This document shows positions 9,639-21,277 of a stretch of DNA of 64,000 bases, one piece after another; the first letter of the stretch is position 1, and each line of letters opens with the position of its first letter. Below the pieces are notes generated by a model. It had not been told where the DNA came from. It searched no databases and saw only the letters and a list, made by a program, of their open reading frames with translations. Source of the stretch: Aedes albopictus. Its lineage: Eukaryota > Arthropoda > Insecta > Diptera > Culicidae. A program made the position numbers and the translations under genes. The stretch lies in contig NC_085137.1 in NCBI RefSeq assembly GCF_035046485.1, positions 375,906,706 through 375,970,705 of the forward strand, read 5' to 3'.

Positions 9639-10962
9639 AGTTGGCTGGAACATTTGTTTAGATGGTAAAAGAAAAAATCCAAATTTTGGAGCCGATCGGA
9701 TCACCCCTCGGCCCGTGGCAGCACCCCTCGTTTTGGCCGATATGAAAATTATCCTCTCTTTCTTTTATTTTTATCATTGAAACGATTGCACCTACACATT
9801 TTCAACCTTCGGCTTTTTTAAAGGAAATCGTTCAGGAAATCCAGAAAAAAAATTATTTTTTTGATACAGTGTTGCCAGATATCATATTTTTCAATTTTAA
9901 AACTAAAAATCGATTTTTCTCAAAATACGTATATTTTAAAAATTTTGATTCCATCGTGTTTATCAGACGTTTTTCTATCGAAAAAGCTTAACTCCCCAAA
10001 GTAATTTGCGTCGTTTCTAAGATATAGCGTTTTTAAGAAAAAGCATTCATTTTTTTTTATATAAAGTATCATATAAAATCAGGCAGTGGCGTATCGTAAC
10101 CTCACTTTTTACCTGTTCAACGACCCTAAAAGTTGCATTTGCGGAGAATTCAGGATCCGAATCAAATTGAAAATGGGCGGAAACGGCTATTCTCGTCATT
10201 TTCTACAAATTACACGCCAATTTATTGCGAAAAATCAAGAATTTGCTTTCGTTAAACAGGTAGAGTTGAGGTTAGGGAATCGCCACTGAAATCAGGTGCA
10301 GTTTATAAATTTCGCAAAAAAAAATGTTCGATGTCATATAAAGACGTTTTGTGTTGATTTGAAAAATCAAGTATAAAAAGGATTAAAAAAATGTTACAGT
10401 GTTGCCAGTTCATCAATTATAAGTCTATCGTAATGGACTAGCATAACCTATTGAACTAAAAAAATGTATCTATTGAGATCATGAATTCTAAACAAATTTC
10501 ATATATTTTAACATTATCTGAACAGAAGTGCTGCCAAATATGTAATGTTTATTGTAGAAATCTTAATTTTATTAGAGCATTAGTATGAAATTTAATTAAC
10601 AAGCCAAAAGTATTTTTTATTTAGGTTTAGTACATTTAGCAACATCGATGTAAAATATATTCAGGAAAACATTTGATGAGTGTATTTATAAGCAAAAGTG
10701 CTGAAAATGTCATTTCGATATAACTACATTCAATGACCCACAGCTAATTTCAGAAGCTGAACCTGGACATATGGAATATGATAAAATATGAAGTATGATA
10801 TCCTTTGGAATTAGATAATATTAGATACTACGCATCGTCGCGCAACTGATAGCTCAGACTTCAGTATTTTTATTTTTTGATATTCGAAGGTCCAACTCCT
10901 TATAAAAATCCATGTAAAAATATATTTTGATTGATTTTTACCGCAGTGTTGCCAAGTATGCT

Positions 10963-11612
10963 AGTATTCAGCGGAAACGAAAACAATAGGTGCGGGGATG
11001 CTTAGTATTGCGTTTACTCTTACTGGATTGCAGAATAATAGATCATGTCCTTTATTGTCCCGGGCAGAAAAGTGATGAACAGTCAGTGTTGAGTATTGTG
11101 TTGTCTATTGATGTGATTGCATATGGTATGAGTTTTTGTTTAAAATTTCTGAGTGAAATGGATTAGTGGCGTTTGCTCCCTAGAGCCTGCGTTTCTTAGG
11201 CTTTTTTTGCATGGAAAAGAGATCGGTTGTACGCGAAGGTTAATTCCGATAAATCAAATCGATTGTGCGGTCAATTATAGGTGACTCCCAGATCGACAAT
11301 GTATAGTATCATATTAAGGATCGGTATATTCACCTCACTCCGTGCATATTCACTCCTCTTTGCTGAATCGAATCGAGAAAGATGCAGCAAACGGATTGTC
11401 GTGATCAAGCACGCAACCCCATCACCAGTGGAAAGCCATGCGCAAGTTGCTTGACATGGATATTGGATAATGATGAAGAATGCTGGTGAGTGATCGAAGT
11501 GGCTGCTGTCGTCGCTGATAAGCAAACACACAAACTAAAGCGACTATCGTTTGCTGCGATTAACCATGGAGTAGCAATTATGAATTGTGTTGCCATCTAT
11601 GCTCATACTCAT
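10963..11612 (+). mobile_element. Older copy of the same non-autonomous retroposon
   Basis: It shares ATAGGTGACTCCC, GACAATGTA and GGAGTAGCAA with the copy at 7945-9638 and ends in an ATGCTCATACTCAT tail. It is flanked by a 20-bp direct repeat starting GCAGTGTTGCC (10943-10962 and 11613-11632) with two mismatches. The imperfect TSD and diverged body indicate an older insertion. No tandem 5' monomers are present. No ORF of note. Confidence 0.75.
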
Positions 11613-11633
11613 GCAGTGTTGCCAAATGTGCTT

Positions 11634-11913
11634 CTCTCTCTCTCTTCTTGGCGTAACGTCCTCATTGGGACAAAGCCTGCTTCTCAGCTTAGTGTTCTAT
11701 GAGCACTTCCACAGTTATTAACTGAGAGCTTCCTCTGCCAATGACCATTTTGCATGCGTATATCGTGTGGCAGGCACGAAGATACTCTATGCCCAAGGAA
11801 ATCAAGGAAATTTCCTTTACGAAAAGATCCTGGACCGACCGGGAATCGAACCCGTCACCCTCAGCATGGTCATGCTGAATACCCGTGCGTTTACCGCCTC
11901 GGCTATATGGGCC
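11634..11913 (-). mobile_element. tRNA-derived SINE, Feilai-like, with 10-bp TSD
   Basis: On the minus strand the head reads TATAGCCGAGGCGGTAAACGC (A box), then GGGTTCGATTCCC (B box): a degenerate tRNA with internal Pol III promoter. A ~190-bp body ends in GAAGAGAGAG. The TSD AAATGTGCTT lies at 11624-11633 and 11914-11923. The insertion falls inside the right-hand TSD of the retroposon at 10963-11612, so the SINE is younger. Assignment to Feilai is from memory of that Aedes family and should be checked. Confidence 0.85.
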
Positions 11914-12218
11914 AAATGTGCTTGTTATGTATAAAAAACAGAAATCATTTGTTTTTATTTGATGATCTATTTACGAAAGCTTTCGTGTAAATTAGATGTT
12001 TACAATAAAAATGACATGTGTGGCAACACTTCCATCTACAACATCGTTGAAATGAATAAAATGACAATTGAAATGAATTTCACAATAGATATTTTTTATA
12101 TTTTAACAATTTATCCTCATCTTTTCCAATAAACCAATTTTTTTATTGCTAACTATCAAACTAACAATAACTGTCAATTATCGGGTCATTTTGTCAGATA
12201 GGACCATAAACAAGAAAA

Positions 12219-12415
12219 CACAGACAAACAGACGTAACATTGGGAAAAAATCCAACGACCACTGTTTTAACGATCTTTTTAAATCTTTATAGTTGTAGCT
12301 TTCACAACCAGAGGTGCGCACATCATTTTTCTAAACGTTAGACGTTTCACCTAGTGTAAACTAGGCGATGGATTTTCGCGAAAATTTTTCTAGGTGTTAC
12401 GTCTGTTTGTCTGTG
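12219..12415. mobile_element. 197-bp MITE with perfect 21-bp TIRs
   Basis: The termini CACAGACAAACAGACG (extending through TAACA) at 12219-12239 and their exact reverse complement at 12395-12415 bracket a short non-coding centre. AAGAAAA lies immediately outside both ends (12212-12218, 12416-12422), a candidate 7-bp TSD. It sits in the middle of the long-TIR element. A degenerate version of the terminus (CACAGATCAACAGGCGTAAC) occurs alone near 24258. Confidence 0.9.
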
Positions 12416-12702
12416 AAGAAAAGGTCAACAACAGGGTCGTTAGAAAAGATGTGTATTGTTTTTATCTTGCTCACACATCTTGCAACACACATGGTGCGAT
12501 TTTTCAGAATAACCTGTACATTGCCAAACACTTGAAGGTTAGGTTTCATGGTATAATAAAAAAGGTAAACTGGCAACACTGTCACCATTTTTTTAATCCT
12601 TTTTATACTCGATATTGTTCAAATCAGCACAAAACGTGATTATATGGCATCGAACAATGTTTTTTTTACGAAATTTATAAACTGCACCTGATTTTATATG
12701 AT

Positions 12703-12981
12703 CTCTCCTCTTCTTGGCGTAACGTCCTCACTGGGACAAAGCCTGCTTCTCAGCTAAGTGTTCTATGAGCACTTCCACAGTTTTTAACTGAGAGCTTCCT
12801 CTGCCAATGACCATTTTGCATGTGTATATCGTGTGGCAGGCACGAAGATACTCTATGCCCAAGGAAGTCAAGGAAATTTCCTTTACGAAAAGATCCTGGA
12901 CCGTCCGGGAATCGAACCCGTCACCCTCAGCATGGTCATGCTGAATACCCGTGCGTTTACCGCCTCGGCTATATGGGCCCG
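12703..12981 (-). mobile_element. Second Feilai-like SINE, 10-bp TSD
   Basis: Nearly identical to the SINE at 11634-11913, with the same A-box and B-box words on the minus strand. The TSD TTTATATGAT lies at 12693-12702 and 12982-12991. It interrupts the right arm of the long-TIR element, so it inserted after that element. Close similarity of the two copies suggests recent activity of the family. Confidence 0.88.
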
Positions 12982-13489
12982 TTTATATGATACTTTATAT
13001 GAAAAAAAATGAATATTTTTCTTAAAAACGCTATATCTCAGGAACGACGCAAATTACCTTGGGGAGTTAAGCTTTTTCAATAGAAAAACGTCTGATAAAT
13101 ACGATGGAATCAAAATTTTTTAAATCAAAATATACGTATTTTGAGAAAAATCGATTTTTAGGTTTAAAATTGAAAAATATGATATCTGGCAATACTGTAT
13201 CAAAAAAATAATATTTTTTCTGGATTCCCTGAACGATTTCCTTTAAAAAAGCCGAAGGTTGAAAATGTGTAGGTGCAATCGTTTCAATGATAAAAATAAA
13301 AGAAAGAGAGGATAATTTTCATATCGGCCAAAACGAGGGGTGCTGCCACGGGCCGAGGGGTGATCCGATCGGCTCCAAAATTTGGATTTTTTTCTTTTAC
13401 CATCTAAACAAATGTTTCAGCCAAATTTGGTTCAAATCCGTGATGGTCGATTGCAAGCGGTCGGTCACTTGGCGTGGAATGACCCAAAT

Positions 13490-14806
13490 AGTAACCTCTG
13501 GGAAAATCCGGCAATTTAAAATTTTATTCAGAAAGCTATTTTGAAATCCCTTTGGGGTTTTTTTTTTCAGGAATCACCGCAAAAGCTTTTTCGGGATTTT
13601 CTCTCCAATGCAGGGTTTTTTACGCATTTTTACAGGTTAACTCCAAAGTTCACATTCTTCAAATTCTCCGAAAATGATCTAGGATGTTTAAGAGATAAGC
13701 CTCTAGTAATGATGGATCACTCTGAAAATTTTACCGATAATAAGGGCAGTTTCTTATCGGAATTCCTTTAGTTGCTTTTAATGGATTACTCCAAGAATGT
13801 CTAAGAAATATTTGTACAGGAATTCCTGTAAACAAATTTGCCTATTTTTCTTGAGAAACCTTGAAAAAAAAAACAACCCCGAAAATATATATGATATCCG
13901 TTACGGAAATCCTGAAGGAATTGTTGAAGTTTACTGCAGAAAAAAAAAATATAACACAGAATTTTGATTAATTGGCAAATTGTTGCAGTTTTTCCAGAGA
14001 AATATTTTGAGGAGTATTAACCCTAAAAGGGATACCTGGGGTCCATTGGACCTCCCTAAAAATTTAATAAAGATTTTTTAAGATTTCTGAGAGTTTTACC
14101 TATTATTTCTGGCAGAGTTCCTTTCTGGAATTCCACAGAAGTTTTTTCATGAGGTATCTGTTGGAGTACCTCCAGAAATTTCTTTCAAAGGTTTTCACGA
14201 TATACTTCCCGAGTTTCTCGTAGGATTCCTTTTGAAAATCCTTCCAAAATTATCCAAAGTTCCTTCACGAATTTCTCTTAGTGGTTTTCTGGGATAGCTT
14301 TCCAACAGATTTTACGCGATTCTTGCAGCAGTTCAAGGGATTTTTCGCATGGATTTTCTCACGGAACTTCGCTCTTAGTTCCTCCCGGGATTCCTTGAGG
14401 TTTTCAGAGTTCCTCCTTGGATGTCCTTAATATATCCTCTCGGGATTACTCCTAAAACTTTTCCCATTTTTTCCCAAGTTTTTTTTTTCTGAAGTTCCTA
14501 TCGAGTTGTCTTCAATAAGAATTTGCAGAGTTTCTCGCAAGATTTCACTTAATTTTTTTCGAATATTTCTCCGGAAATTTCGTACAAGTTATCCCAGCAG
14601 ACATTCTGAGAAAAACTAGTGGAAAAATCCCTGCAAGAACTTTGTGAGTAGCTATTGAAGAAATCGAAAGAGGAGCATCCACAATCTCGGGATGTTCTTT
14701 GGTAAAGGTTCCGGGAAGAGTTCTGAGTTCTGGGAAATTACAGGAGAAACGTCGGAAGAAAAAATGCAGAATATTCGTGAAAACTCCTTAAGAATAAGTT
14801 AAGAAT
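13490..14806. repeat. Degenerate 12-bp satellite block
   Basis: Degenerate words of the type GGGATTCCTC, GAATTTCTC and TTCCTTCAG run through the block with a loose 12-bp rhythm. Divergence is high and there is no reading frame of note. It begins as soon as the long-TIR element ends, so that element probably lies within or beside satellite. Confidence 0.6.
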
Positions 14807-15212
14807 AAGGTATTTGCAGTACGTAGCTCCAATTTTCTCGAGCACAAATCCACAGAACAATCAAACGTATGGTATGTGTTCCATCAGTAATCCACGCTCC
14901 CATATTCATCCAATTTGAAAACAAGTGACTACGTCACCGATTGATTCCGTTCTTTTTGTTTTCATGCGTGCTCACTCCTAACAAAAAATACAAAAATAAG
15001 AAATGAAACAAACAACACTTAAATCCTTTGTTTTTCGTAGGATGAAGGAAGCCACATGCTTAATAAGGGAGCCAGTTCCCTATATGGCTGAAAGTGTAAC
15101 TTGATACTTGCTTCCGCGCAGTAAACATTGAGTTACATTTTCATCCAGATCCTTTAGCCGGTTCTCTAGATTTGTGCTCGAGAATATTTGAGCTTTGTAG
15201 TCTAAATACCTT
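14807..15212. mobile_element. 406-bp MITE with ~50-bp TIRs inside the satellite
   Basis: The left end AAGGTATTTGCAGTACGTAG continues to CTCGAGCACAAATC. The reverse complement of the right end reads AAGGTATTTAGACTACAAAG and then CTCGAGCACAAATC. Satellite resumes on both sides. No TSD was identified with confidence and there is no coding frame. The centre is unassigned DNA. Confidence 0.75.
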
Positions 15213-15605
15213 GTCCTTAAGAAAACCTTGGAAGAGCTTTAGCAGGAGTTTCAGGAGACACGCTGAGAGAAATCTTGAGAAGATCTCCCGGGGAAGTCCC
15301 AAGAGGAACGCCGGAAAAAATAGCGTAAAATCTCCAAGAGGAATCCCGACAGGAATTCTAGGAGAAATTCCGCGACAACTTCTACGATTTATCCCGAGAG
15401 ACATATTTATAGAGAATTCTGAAAAAATCTTGGTCGAAATCCTACGAAAATTTCTTTGAGGAAAACGCAGAAGAAACTCCGGGAAGAATTCCACGAGGGA
15501 TTCTGAGAGCAATGCCGGGAAGAAATTCTGTACCATCTCCGTGAAAAGCTCCAGTAGAATCGGTTGGAGTTCAGGAATCCTGGAGTATCTCTGGGAAAAG
15601 TTCAA
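15213..15605. repeat. 12-bp satellite block
   Basis: Repeats of the AGGAATTCC/GAGAAATCC type with a 12-bp rhythm, in the orientation opposite to the 19091 block. Frames on both strands across it are by-products of the repeat. Confidence 0.7.
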
Positions 15606-15799
15606 AAAGGAATACCAAGAAAACGGCGTTAGCTCTTAATTCAGAGTCGTCTATGCAGAGTTGGGTACGTTTCGCATTTATAAAAATCTTCGAACTATTC
15701 TTCATTATAGATGTCGATGTTTTTTCATCCGTGTTTCCGGAAGAATGACGAATTATTTAAAACAAGTTACATCAATGATAACTATTTCCGAAAACAAAT

Positions 15800-15940
15800 T
15801 TCCTTGACTTTCTTGAGCACAGATTGCCTTCGTACCTGCCACAAAAACAATTCTGCCGGTGGAAGTACTTATAGACCACCAAGTTGAGAAGTAGGCTTTA
15901 TCCTAGTTAGAAAGTTAAGCCATGAAGAATAATAAGAAGC
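15800..15940 (+). repeat. 5'-truncated SINE, 3' body only
   Basis: The body resembles the 3' portion of the SINEs at 11634 and 12703 in reverse complement: TACCTGCCAC, GTGGAAGTACTTATAGA, TTGAGAAGTAGGCTTTATCC, ending in a GAAGAATAATAAGAAG tail. The tRNA head is missing. Confidence 0.65.
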
Positions 15941-18281
15941 GTCGTTTTTATTTTGTCAGTTCTATAACTGGCGCAACAACCTTTTGTCCGGCATGGCCTG
16001 GATTGGAGAGCGCCGCCGCCAACCAACAGCGCCATGAAAACTAATTTTTCCGGTCAATAACTCAGGGTCCGGCGGCGACCGACGGCGACTTGGAGACTTG
16101 GCCCGGCTGCTGCTTATCTCTCTGTTAGTTAGAGCGCGTAAAGCTCTATGGGCACCACACCACCGACCGAGATCATTGCCAACTGTTCAGCAGACGTTTA
16201 ACTGTCCGGAACGTGGCGACAGGGGTTCTGCCACGGTGGATGTTGCATTGGGTTTCAGCCATAAACTGATGTAAATTCGAAGTTATGGAACTGATGCGGA
16301 ATCGGGATACTACACGCGACGAATGTATGTATAACGAGTTTCGTAGATGCTACTCCAATCCGGAGTTGGCTTGGTTGAGGTTGAAACTATGCAGTTGACC
16401 GTTTACGGTTACGGATAGTGCGGCCTCAAGAAGGTCCGCCATTAGTTAGATGTCAAGTACAGTTGCCAGTGGTTGGGACCGGTTTGGATTACGGTTTTGA
16501 AATCAACCTGCCATCAAGTTGTTACAGACAGGATTGTTTGGAAAATGCGGACGTTAGATGATGCAACCAAGTAATGGTGATTGTAGGGATCGGGAAATTT
16601 GGCAAGTTCTGCTTGCTCAAATTATGAAAAGTATTGAATCTTGGTTTCGCAGCTATAACCAGCTTTAGACAGTTAAGAGAATTATCGGATGAAAGAGACA
16701 CGAAACAAACGACAAAGATGGTGCGGCAATTATTATTAGCCCTAAATGGCATAATCTGGAAAATGCATAACCATGGGAATTTAGACCGATTTATGGTTAC
16801 ATATCCAAATTCATAATTATTTCTTACTCCTGTATACAAAACATGTACGATAACGTTGGTGCAGCTGTAGCAGTATGCTACTAAAATCCGAAAATTTGAT
16901 ATCAGTTAAAAACGCACAGGAAATGATTTTAACCTACATCGAACAACAACCCGCCGAGAAAAGAAGCCCTGGACTTCTCGAGACGATAAAATACCCCTTT
17001 CGTAAACGAACTGAAAACTGTTTATGTACACATAATTTGAGAACAAGCCGATTCTCTGTTCATGCGGTGCAGTGTGATCGTGATGTGAGCCCATGTTCGA
17101 AAGAATACACAAGCGAGCACAGATTGTTTACCAATCAGTCACAGTTGGAGAGTGCAAACAGTTTTCCGTATTTTTACGAGCGCGAAATATGATTTATTTT
17201 TTCGTTTGCTTCGCTCTGTACGGCTCGCGGCGAGACCAATTGGCCGGCGACGTGTCAGATGTTCTACGAGTTGTTACAAAGTCGGCTATTGTATAGCGAG
17301 AGCACGGCAGATGAGGAGGAGATGTTTTTCGTTTCTGTTTTTTTTTCGGCAAAAGCTAATGTCCATTACAATCTTTTACACATGAATGAACCGTTCGTCC
17401 GGTAGCACCGTAAATTTGATCGACTAAAAATAAAGCCATAACGATTTTGTGGCGGTTGTTTGTTTACACCACACACAGGCCCACCAAAATGAGACGATAG
17501 GCCAATGATTGGCGGATGAGTTCGCTCGGGCTTCGCGAGAGGAAATTGCCAATCGCCGAGATTGTTTACCCTTATACTTTTGGGATGGCGGCGGAAGAAT
17601 CAGTTTATCGATTTTTGCACGCGGTTGCTACAATTGGTATCCATGACTCGGGTGACGGGTTCAACTCAGCAGAATCTAATGGACGTGTTGGTTAGTTGTT
17701 TACACAAATGCGAGCCATGCCTATTCAAGGTTGGGGATGCCTCGGAGAATGGCGCTCGACTGTCTTGGTAAATTAATGACAGGCGGCGTCGGCTGTCATT
17801 GAAACCATCTTCAGACATTATTGTCGCCGCCGGCATCGTGGGTGGTTGAAGTGGGTCAGTCCCACGTTGAGTAAGATTTGGACTAAGTGACAATCGCTAA
17901 TGTGCTAATAATTAGCAACAACTAATGTTCACTAATGTGAATACATCACTGAGTAAAATGCTTGGAGTAGGTATATCATCACTGAAGAATGAAGTTGTTT
18001 GCAATCGCTTACCTGAAATGAAAGGAGAAAATGAATAAAATTAATTAGTGGATTTTTTTTGATAAATTCAATTCAAATCAATAAAATGACTACACACTAA
18101 ATAAAACCAAATCATTCATCACCTAAGGAAAAGCTTGTTGGAATCCCAAGATGTCAATGGGCAACTTTTGACCTACTCACGATTTTGGGCGCACACATAA
18201 AGCAAGTTTGGCTTCTATCTAATTCCCGTCTATCTAAGCACCGACTAATAATGATGCACCTCGCCTAACGGCTCATGGCCA

Positions 18282-18282
<1 letters not shown>
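15941..18282. other. Unassigned, locally GC-richer DNA
   Basis: Contains GC-richer tracts (15980-16140, 17200-17300, 17560-17850) and several short overlapping frames on both strands, such as 105 codons at 16875-17192. None shows a domain, biased codon use or a convincing splice pair. The dispersed repeat shared with 7549-7614 lies at 18135-18200. It could be host intron or upstream DNA. No gene is called. Confidence 0.4.
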
Positions 18283-18331
<49 letters not shown>

Positions 18332-18417
18332 ATCTATATATCTATATATCTATATATCTATATATCTATATATATATATAAAAATGAATTTCCGTCTGTC
18401 TGTCTGTCTGTCTGTCG

Positions 18418-18457
<40 letters not shown>

Positions 18458-18675
18458 GACCGCTATGCATTCGGAAACTACTGAACCGATCGGTGTGAAA
18501 TTTTGTATGTGGGTACTGTTGGGGCCGGGGAAGGTTCTTAGCTTGGTGCGGGACCTCTCCGGTCTCTGGAACGGGAGGCTCCCATACAGATGACTCTGCG
18601 GGGGACGTCCCTATTGAGCTGTACGTAAAAAAAACACAGTAGGCAGGCAGTTCGACGTTTACCGGGACAGCTATG
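18283..18675 (+). mobile_element. Helitron-like element rich in microsatellites
   Basis: It begins TCTATCTATC after an A, as does the Helitron at 59258. A TATC array (to about 18335), TATATC repeats and a TGTC array (about 18396-18458) follow. The 3' side ends ACCGGGACAGCTAT, close to but not matching the CTRR end (CTAG) seen at 21268 and 59525. The microsatellites make frames on both strands that are not genes. The right boundary is uncertain. Confidence 0.5.
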
Positions 18676-19090
18676 AACAATAAACATTTCAAAAGTGGTT
18701 CAATTTTGAAACTGTTTTATTGATCGTGGAATCACCAAAATCGATAGGATTCACGACATATACCTGCTGCTCGAAAGGGACAATAAGTGGAGACGGACAG
18801 GATGTGCCATCTACTCAGGAGTATTGCAAAGTTACTGACGATCATAGTGTAGGTAGGTACATCATATTCAATGTGGAATGTGAACCGCAAGAAGTCCGGA
18901 ATGACATACGTCCTTTAGCGCTGTCGGTCAGGTAATTCGCCGACACTGCATGTACTTACGTATTCAAATTCGAATAAAAAGCACAATTCGACGTTGGCAG
19001 AATTGACACAGCCAAGGACGACCGCGAAGCTATTATTACCTTTGAGAGCGACATTTCTCTATTGACAGCACCAAATCACAATTTTTTTTT
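18676..19090 (+). other. Unassigned segment with an 84-codon open frame
   Basis: A frame without an ATG runs from 18684 to a stop after 18935. It includes TYTCCSKGTISGDGQDVPST and YIIFNVECEPQEVRNDIRP, with ordinary amino-acid composition unlike the repeat-derived frames nearby. No family is recognised. Its place directly after a Helitron-like end makes a captured fragment possible, but this is speculative. Confidence 0.25.
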
Positions 19091-20870
19091 TCGGTACCTA
19101 ATTCCGTTCAAGCCATTTGTTCCAGTGTTATTTTCGCGGTTTCCTTCGAGAATTTCTCCAGAGATCCTTCAAGGTATTTCTGCAGGCATTCCTTCAGAGA
19201 TGACTTACAGAATTTCACTAGAGATTGCTCCAATTATTCCATCTGGAATTGGCAGAATTTCTACAGGTATGACTAGCAGAAATTCTTTCAGAAAGTTTTA
19301 CAAGCGATTATTCAAAATTAAAAACAAAATCCTTAAGGAGTCCATTCAATTGTTCCTTCAATTATTCGTTTAGAAATTATTGAAGACATGGATTTCTTCA
19401 GATTTTTTTTATCCAGCGATTCCTACAGAAATTCTTCCTGGAATTCGCTAAGAAAACTCCCCTGTGATTCTCTAAGGAATTCCTCATGGGGTTTCTTCAG
19501 AAATTCACCCGGGAATTCCTTCTGTGGTTTTTTTCAGGAACAACTTTCGGGATTATTTTAAAAATGATTATAAAAATTCTTTTTGGGATTCCTCAAGAAA
19601 TTCCGGCAGGAGTTGTCCCAGGCTTCCTTTGTGATTTCCTTCAGGGATTTGTCTAAAAATTCCTAGAGGGATTTGTCCAGGAATTCTTCTATAAAGTCCG
19701 CTAGAGATTCCTCTAGAAATTCCTCAAGGTATTCCTCTAGATATACCTCAAGCAATTCCTCTTGAGATTTCACCAGGGGTTCATCCAGGAACTCCTCCAG
19801 GAATTCTTTCAGGGATTTGTTCAAGAATTCCTTCAGGGATTAGGGATTCCTCCAGAAATTCTTTAAGAAGTTTTTCCTGCGATTGCTCCGGGAATTTTTC
19901 CAGGGTTCCCTTGAGGAATTTTTCCAGAAATTTATCCTCCAGGTATTCCTCCAAGGATTCCTCCAGAGATTTCTCTAGGAATTAGTTCAAGGGATCCCTC
20001 CAGGAATCCCACCAGCATTCCCCCTCCAGGAATTCCTTCAGGGATTCCTCTTAAGATTCTTTCTTAGATTCTTCGAGGGATTCCTCTGATGATTCCTACA
20101 ATAATTCGTCCAGATATTCCTCCAAGAATTTTTCCTGAAGTTCCTCCAGAAATGCCTCTGAAAATTCATCAAGAAATTCCTAATGAAATTTCTGCAGGGA
20201 TTCCTCCAGGAGTTCCTCTGGAGATTTCTCAAGGATTCCTCGAGGAATTCTTCCAGTCATTCCTCCAGGTATTTCTCTAGAGATATCTCATGAAATTCCT
20301 GTAGAAATTCCACTAGGGATTCCTCGAGGAATTTCACCAGAAAATTTTCAAATGATTCCTCCAAGGATTGTACCTGAAAGGTTTTCAGTGATTCTTCAAG
20401 AAAATCCTCCAGAAATTCCTCCAGGAGTTCCTCTGAAGATTTCTCAAAGAATTTCTCTAGATATTCCTCAAGGAATATCTAGGCACAGACATGTCTCCAG
20501 GCATTCCATCAGGAGCTTCTCTAGGGAATCTTCTAGGGATCGCACTAGGATTATTTTCAGGAGTACTTTTAGGAATACCTCCAGGCATTCCTCCAGGAAT
20601 TCATCCAGGTATTTCTTCAGGATTTGATTCTGGGACTCCTCCAGGAATACCAATAATTACACCAGGAATTACAACAGGAAATCAGAAATTTCCTCAGGAA
20701 TTCTTGCAGAAATTAATCCAGTAATTCGTTAAGAAATTAAAACGGCAATTTATTCAGGAGTTTCTCAAGGAACTCATCTTTCTTGACGCATTATTCCAAG
20801 AATCCAGGGATTCCTCCAAGAACTCCTCAAGAGATTTTTCCAGGAATTGTACACTGTAATGAAAGGGTGG
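19091..20870. repeat. Largest 12-bp satellite block (unit near CCTCCAGGAATT)
   Basis: Consecutive 12-mers can be read directly near 20575-20640: CCTCCAGGCATT, CCTCCAGGAATT, CATCCAGGTATT. Twelve bases are four codons, so plus-strand frames spell PPGI repeats that mimic collagen-like proteins. The GGAATTCC core is palindromic, so both strands look alike. Copies are diverged with few long gaps. Confidence 0.9.
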
Positions 20871-21268
20871 CCTTTTATTAACAAAAATGAAACCATCGAT
20901 AGAATTTTTTTGGGCGATTCAAACACAAACTGTATATTGTATCTGTTCTATTATACATACACGACGTTATATTATATATACAACTGACTTTGCATACCCT
21001 TTGTAGTCGATGAAATATTAGAACGATTGGCATGATTTTTTGAACGATTCAATTCGACTTCAGGGTGGCTATGTTTAGATGTATAGAAAGTTGGGAAAAT
21101 CAAAAACATAATTTATGTTTAAGAAAAAAAACATTCCTAAAATATGCATGAGATGCGAAGAATTTCAAAAACAACACAGTAAAATAGTATTAAATGCGGT
21201 AGATAATTGTAAAAAAACTACACCAACACATTTAAAATGGGCAATACAAGGTTTGCCGGGTCAGCTAG
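20871..21268 (+). mobile_element. Helitron 3' terminal region
   Basis: The end reads GGCAATACAAGGTTTGCC, then GGGTCAGCTAG followed by T. This is a short hairpin about 10 bases ahead of CTAG, the standard Helitron 3' structure. The last 30 bases match the complete small Helitron at 59258-59525. The 5' end is not located. No Rep/helicase frame is present. Confidence 0.6.
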
Positions 21269-21277
21269 TTCCTTATA

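Larger units (their letters stand above)
7853..13485. mobile_element. Long-TIR DNA element (GGGTCATTCCA termini) with nested insertions
   Basis: The left end starts GGGTCATTCCA and the right end closes TGGAATGACCC. Both are flanked by AAAT (7849-7852 and 13486-13489), a candidate 4-bp TSD. The arms match over roughly 800 bp once insertions are removed: left 7853-7944 plus 9662-10410, right 13485 back to about 12560. Shared landmarks include CATCACGGATTTGAACCAAA, CCTCGGCCCGTGGCAGCACC and CAGTGTTGCCAG. The word CAGTGTTGCCA recurs about seven times along the element. No transposase frame is seen, so it is non-autonomous. The superfamily is unassigned. Confidence 0.85.

Noticed and set aside
11400..11596. 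Overlapping minus-strand frames
   Set aside because: They lie inside the retroposon copy at 10963-11612, which is non-coding in its other copies.
18275..18692. Long frames of Ile-Tyr-Leu-Ser or Gln-Thr-Asp-Arg repeats
   Set aside because: They are direct translations of TATC and TGTC microsatellites.
20491..20724. Collagen-like frame with repeated PPGI
   Set aside because: The satellite unit is 12 bp, so any open frame repeats every four residues. No start context, and many similar frames exist in every block.
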